Below, one piece after another: positions 8,801 through 11,477 of a DNA stretch of 11,477 bases. Position numbers and translations under genes: made by a program. The number at the start of each line of letters is the position of its first letter. Position 1 is the stretch's first letter. This DNA is from Pavlovales sp. CCMP2436 (taxonomy: Eukaryota; Haptophyta; Pavlovophyceae; Pavlovales): assembly GCA_026770615.1 (NCBI GenBank), contig MU632143.1:9555-21031 (forward strand), given 5' to 3'. The notes beneath the pieces are model-generated. The model made no database searches. It worked only from the letters and a program-made list of their open reading frames with translations, and was not told where the DNA came from.

Positions 8801-11477
8801 TGCGCAAGCGTCGCCGCGACGACGCCGGCGAGGGTGACCGTCGTGATGGTCGCACCCGTCCCCGTTGGTGAGTAGACGCCGCCGCTGGTGCCCTCCTCCC
8901 AGGCGATGACGGCGAGCAGCAGCACCCCAAGTTGAGTAAAAACTATGTGCGCCGCCTGCGCCGGTGGCAGTGCCGCGTCGAGCACGTCGTCGACGGACAG
9001 GTAGCCCTTGCGCGCGCGCAGCGCGTTGACGAGCGCGTGGTGCGCACAGAAGAAGCGCCAGCCGCGCGTTGCCTCGCCACCGCCGCCCGCGCTCGCGGGG
9101 GCACTGGCGCTGGCAGCCACTCTCTGAGGCGAGTCTGCCGCCGGTGCGCCTTCGCCCGTGGCGCCAGCCTTGGCCGCGAGCACACGCCGGCCACGGTAGG
9201 AGGCGCAACAGACAACAACCAAGTCGAGGATCAGCAGGATCGCCACGAGCACAAAGATCAGAAAGTTCGAGTATACCGGAGCTGGGAACTCGACGGTCAC
9301 TGCTGGCGCATTCCTCACGTTGAACCCACCGAACGGTGGCGGGTATGGCAAAGGTGGCGGCGAGGAGGGCGGGAGGTGCGGCGCGTAATCAAACTCGGGC
9401 ACGGGGTCAGGTGTGATCACGCTCGCGACCGCTGCGTCGAAGGCGGCAGCTGAGAGCGAGGTGCTGGCCAATGCCTGCGCGAGGGTGAGGTTGCCGCTCG
9501 CAAGGCGCGCGACCGCGATCGAGAGCGCGCCGGCCGCGGTCGCCTGCAACAATAAAGTCATGGGGATTGAGAGGGGGGGGTTTCTGGCGAAGGCGGATAT
9601 GGATGGGTGACGGTGTTCATAACAAAAATACAACCACAACAATAACAACAACATTATTATGAATAACAATGGCGGATTCCTCGTGGTCCCTTGCTATCGT
9701 ATGATCATGATCACGGATCCAGACTTACGGGCGCAGCCGTGCAGCAGCCCAGAACAGACACCTCAGACCCGCACGCAGTAAAAATAATATGACTATATCG
9801 TGCTTAAGCATGAAGCATTTTTGCAGGTGTGCGCACGGTCGCGCTAGCTCTGCGCCAATCCGAGCCACCGGGCACAATATACAAAAACCAAATACACAAG
9901 AAATAGACTTCCCACAATCCCCCCCCTCCCCCCCCATCATCATCGTTACAAACCCACACTTCAGTATACAGAATTTCCTAATATTTACTACTTGCGCTCT
10001 GCGTGTCGAATTTCTGTTACAATATTTCTCCTGTTGGGGAAGGAAAACGGAAAGAGGAGGGGGTGGGACGTGAGGGAGGAGCAGATGGACAGCAGGAAAG
10101 CGTAGCTGTTACAAATATGAGCATACCTGTACGCGACTTAGCAATTTGAAGCGCAACTGTATATCTGCAATGCCCGAGCCTGCTCCCAGGAGAATCGCCG
10201 CGTCATAGGCCCTCTGCGACGCGTACGCCACACCTGCGTAGATAAATTTATCATTATTATCAAAAAGCGCACCTCGGCGTCTCTCGGTGCCCCGCCCTTT
10301 TCGCAGTAAGCAGCCACCTCCGCGATGAAACGGTATGTTATATATATATATATATATATCTACAAAGCACACACAAACAAACACACACGCACGAACGCAC
10401 ACACGCCCACCCGCGCACACGCACGCACGCACACACACACACGCACCCGCGGCGACGGCGGCGAGCGCAGCGGCATCCTTGTCGAGGCCAGACGATGTAG
10501 GCACCAGGCGGATGGGAAGCCAGGTGACGGTGGCGACGGCAACGCGGCTCTCGACAGCTGTCACGCCAAGCGCGAGCGTAGAAGAGTCGGCGGCGGAGAT
10601 GCGAGCGAGCACCTCATCGGCGATGGCGGTGAAGACAGCAGAGGCGGATCTTTGGAGCATCGTTGCGTTTGCATTGCCCGTCGTCGAATCGCGCGGCACG
10701 AGCGCACTAGCAAGCACCTCGACCGACACGCACATGGCGGCTTGTAGCGCGATCACCTGCGCCGCGTACGCACGGTCGTCCGTCTGCTGCCAGAGCGAGG
10801 CGTACGGGTCGGCAGATAGCAGGTTCGCCGGGAATACTGCGGGGTCGAGACCGAGCGCCACGGCCACATCGGCATCCAGCCGGTGCGTGTCGCGGCCGAG
10901 CTCGGTGAGTAGAGTGGCGAGCGGTGTCACCATCACGGAGATCTTAAGGAAGGAGGTGATCATGATCCGAAACGGTGCGATCACTTGCAGGCCAGTCGAG
11001 GCGTCAACGCAACCGCTCGCGTCCGTATCAACTGCGAGGATTTTGCCGAACACGTCCGGCCAGTCGGCCTCGAAGACAAAGTTGCCGTGGCGAACAGTGA
11101 CTGCAGCGATCGGCTCGTCGTCATCGCGGAAGTGATTGTCGTTAGCGTCGAGATAAAGACTGCATCCATAGGGCATCAGAGAAGGGTGGAGCGTTATGTG
11201 GCAGGTTATGAGCATAGGGAATCAGGAAAGGGGGGGGGGGGGTTGTACGCAATGAAGTGACGTTGCCTGCCGAAAGAAGCCCAGCAGATGACAAGCATGG
11301 GTATCAGAGGGGATGGGGGGTGGGGGGTTATGCGTGCAGTGGAATGAGTTACCTGCACCCCTCGAGGTAACCGTCATATACCTTGCCGGCTATCAACGGT
11401 GGAGGCGGCGGCGGACTCGGCGGCGGAGAGGGCGGGGGTGCGCTTGGCGGCGGGCTCGGCGGCGGAGAGGGCGGGGG
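5887..11477 (-). CDS. Large multi-span surface protein with SPPP linker, calcium-loop module and polycystin-like membrane segments (5' partial)
   Basis: Exons 11477-11353, 11159-10447, 10233-10127 and 9543-5887 join in one frame (phases 2, 1, 0), giving 1533 residues and TGA; the N terminus is beyond the window. Residues 1-27 are an SPPP repeat typical of algal extracellular linkers. After KVYDGYLEGC comes a 12-residue loop, DANDNHFRDDDE (46-57), with acidic or Asn residues at 1, 3, 5, 9 and 12, as in dockerin/EF-hand calcium sites. It sits in an all-alpha/beta module of about 290 residues with GCVDASTG and a PLATLLTELG segment, a pattern I know from bacterial and algal surface proteins. A second Pro-rich hinge (about 372-386) precedes span 1 (409-428), then HHALVNALRARKG, spans 2 and 3 (about 514-530, 547-573), a disordered Ser/Pro/Ala/Arg-rich loop of ~880 residues, and spans 4 and 5 (about 1456-1476, 1487-1519) containing an FEP motif. 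The paired spans resemble the polycystin-1 membrane core without the later channel pore. Role probably adhesion or mechanosensing; this is inference. Confidence 0.7.
9544..10126 (-). other. Intron 3 of the large surface-protein gene
   Basis: A 583 bp phase 0 intron, GTACAG|GTATGC to TTATTGTTGCAG|GCG, joining SRVQ to ATAAGALSIAVA. It is AT-rich with homopolymer runs (G8 near 9573, C-rich 9919-9935). The hydrophobic MLFIIMLLLLLWLYF frame at 9627-9669 lies in this intron and should not be taken as a signal peptide. No other gene was seen in it. Confidence 0.7.
10234..10446 (-). other. Intron 2 of the large surface-protein gene, with microsatellites
   Basis: A 213 bp phase 1 intron, GCGG|GTGCGT to ATCTACGCAG|GTG. 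Joining G|GT restores a Gly and links AAVAAG to VAYASQRAYD. It contains a (TA)n tract (10339-10359) and a CA/CACG-rich tract (10367-10446, plus strand), which reads as GTGTGC repeats in the transcript right at the donor. Confidence 0.7.
10339..10446. repeat. (TA)n and (CACG/CA)n microsatellites
   Basis: A TA run of about 21 bp is followed, after a short gap, by about 80 bp of alternating CA/CACG. Both are simple-sequence DNA inside intron 2 of the large minus-strand gene. The Thr/His-rich plus-strand frames they give are not genes. Confidence 0.9.
11160..11352 (-). other. Intron 1 of the large surface-protein gene
   Basis: A 193 bp phase 2 intron, TGCAG|GTAACT to GGATGCAG|T. AG|T rebuilds a Ser, giving YLEGCSLYLDAND. 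On the plus strand it is G-rich (runs near 11228 and 11309), so C-rich in the transcript. TGCAG is present at both ends. Confidence 0.75.

Noticed and set aside
9544..9669. N-terminal hydrophobic MLFIIMLL segment of the long minus-strand frame as a start and signal peptide
   Set aside because: It precedes a good acceptor (TTGTTGCAG|GCG) and is AT-rich; upstream exons join in frame at that acceptor, so it is intron.
10367..10446. CRISPR-like or structured repeat
   Set aside because: It is a simple CA/CACG microsatellite without spacers, inside an intron.

Overview
The window is nuclear DNA from a eukaryote. Genes are split by GT-AG introns whose phases match across every junction I could test, exons are GC-rich, spacers are AT-rich with long (TA)n tracts, and there is a C2H2 zinc-finger array, a decayed hAT transposase and a large Pro-rich multi-span surface protein. 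SPPP-type linkers, a dockerin-like calcium loop and polycystin-like membrane pairs together suggest a unicellular alga, possibly a haptophyte or another secondary-plastid lineage. That placement is inference; nothing here fixes the taxon.

Layout. (1) 1-312, minus: exon of a C2H2 zinc-finger gene running off the left edge. (2) 308-3060, plus: hAT-superfamily transposase relic (ZNF862/KIAA1586-like type) with two introns, two frameshifts and four internal stops, ending in an acidic stretch and a small Tudor/SH3-like module. (3) 3061-3783: spacer with a coding-like tail, a foldback palindrome, a ~160 bp (TA)n tract and a cluster of TGACCGGTCA palindromes. (4) 3784-5107, minus: an unrecognised gene of at least three exons, about 298 aa, with a Cys/His cluster near its C terminus. 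Copies of a ~68 bp repeat lie in its intron and, inverted, upstream of it. (5) 5118-5886: AT-rich spacer with a 44 bp exact repeat. (6) 5887-11477, minus: a four-exon gene running off the right edge. Its visible 1533 codons give an SPPP linker, a calcium-loop module, a first membrane span, two polycystin-like membrane pairs and an ~880-residue disordered loop between them.

The long minus-strand frames do not match the genes. The apparent N terminus at 9544-9669 is intronic, and the frame at 10109-11215 is two exons plus intron read-through. Splicing joins 11477-11353, 11159-10447, 10233-10127 and 9543-5887 into one frame. There is no sign of an operon or shared pathway. The zinc-finger gene and hAT relic are linked only by position, the relic lying antisense in or beside the zinc-finger gene's intron. 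The two downstream minus-strand genes are in tandem. All splice sites were called by eye.
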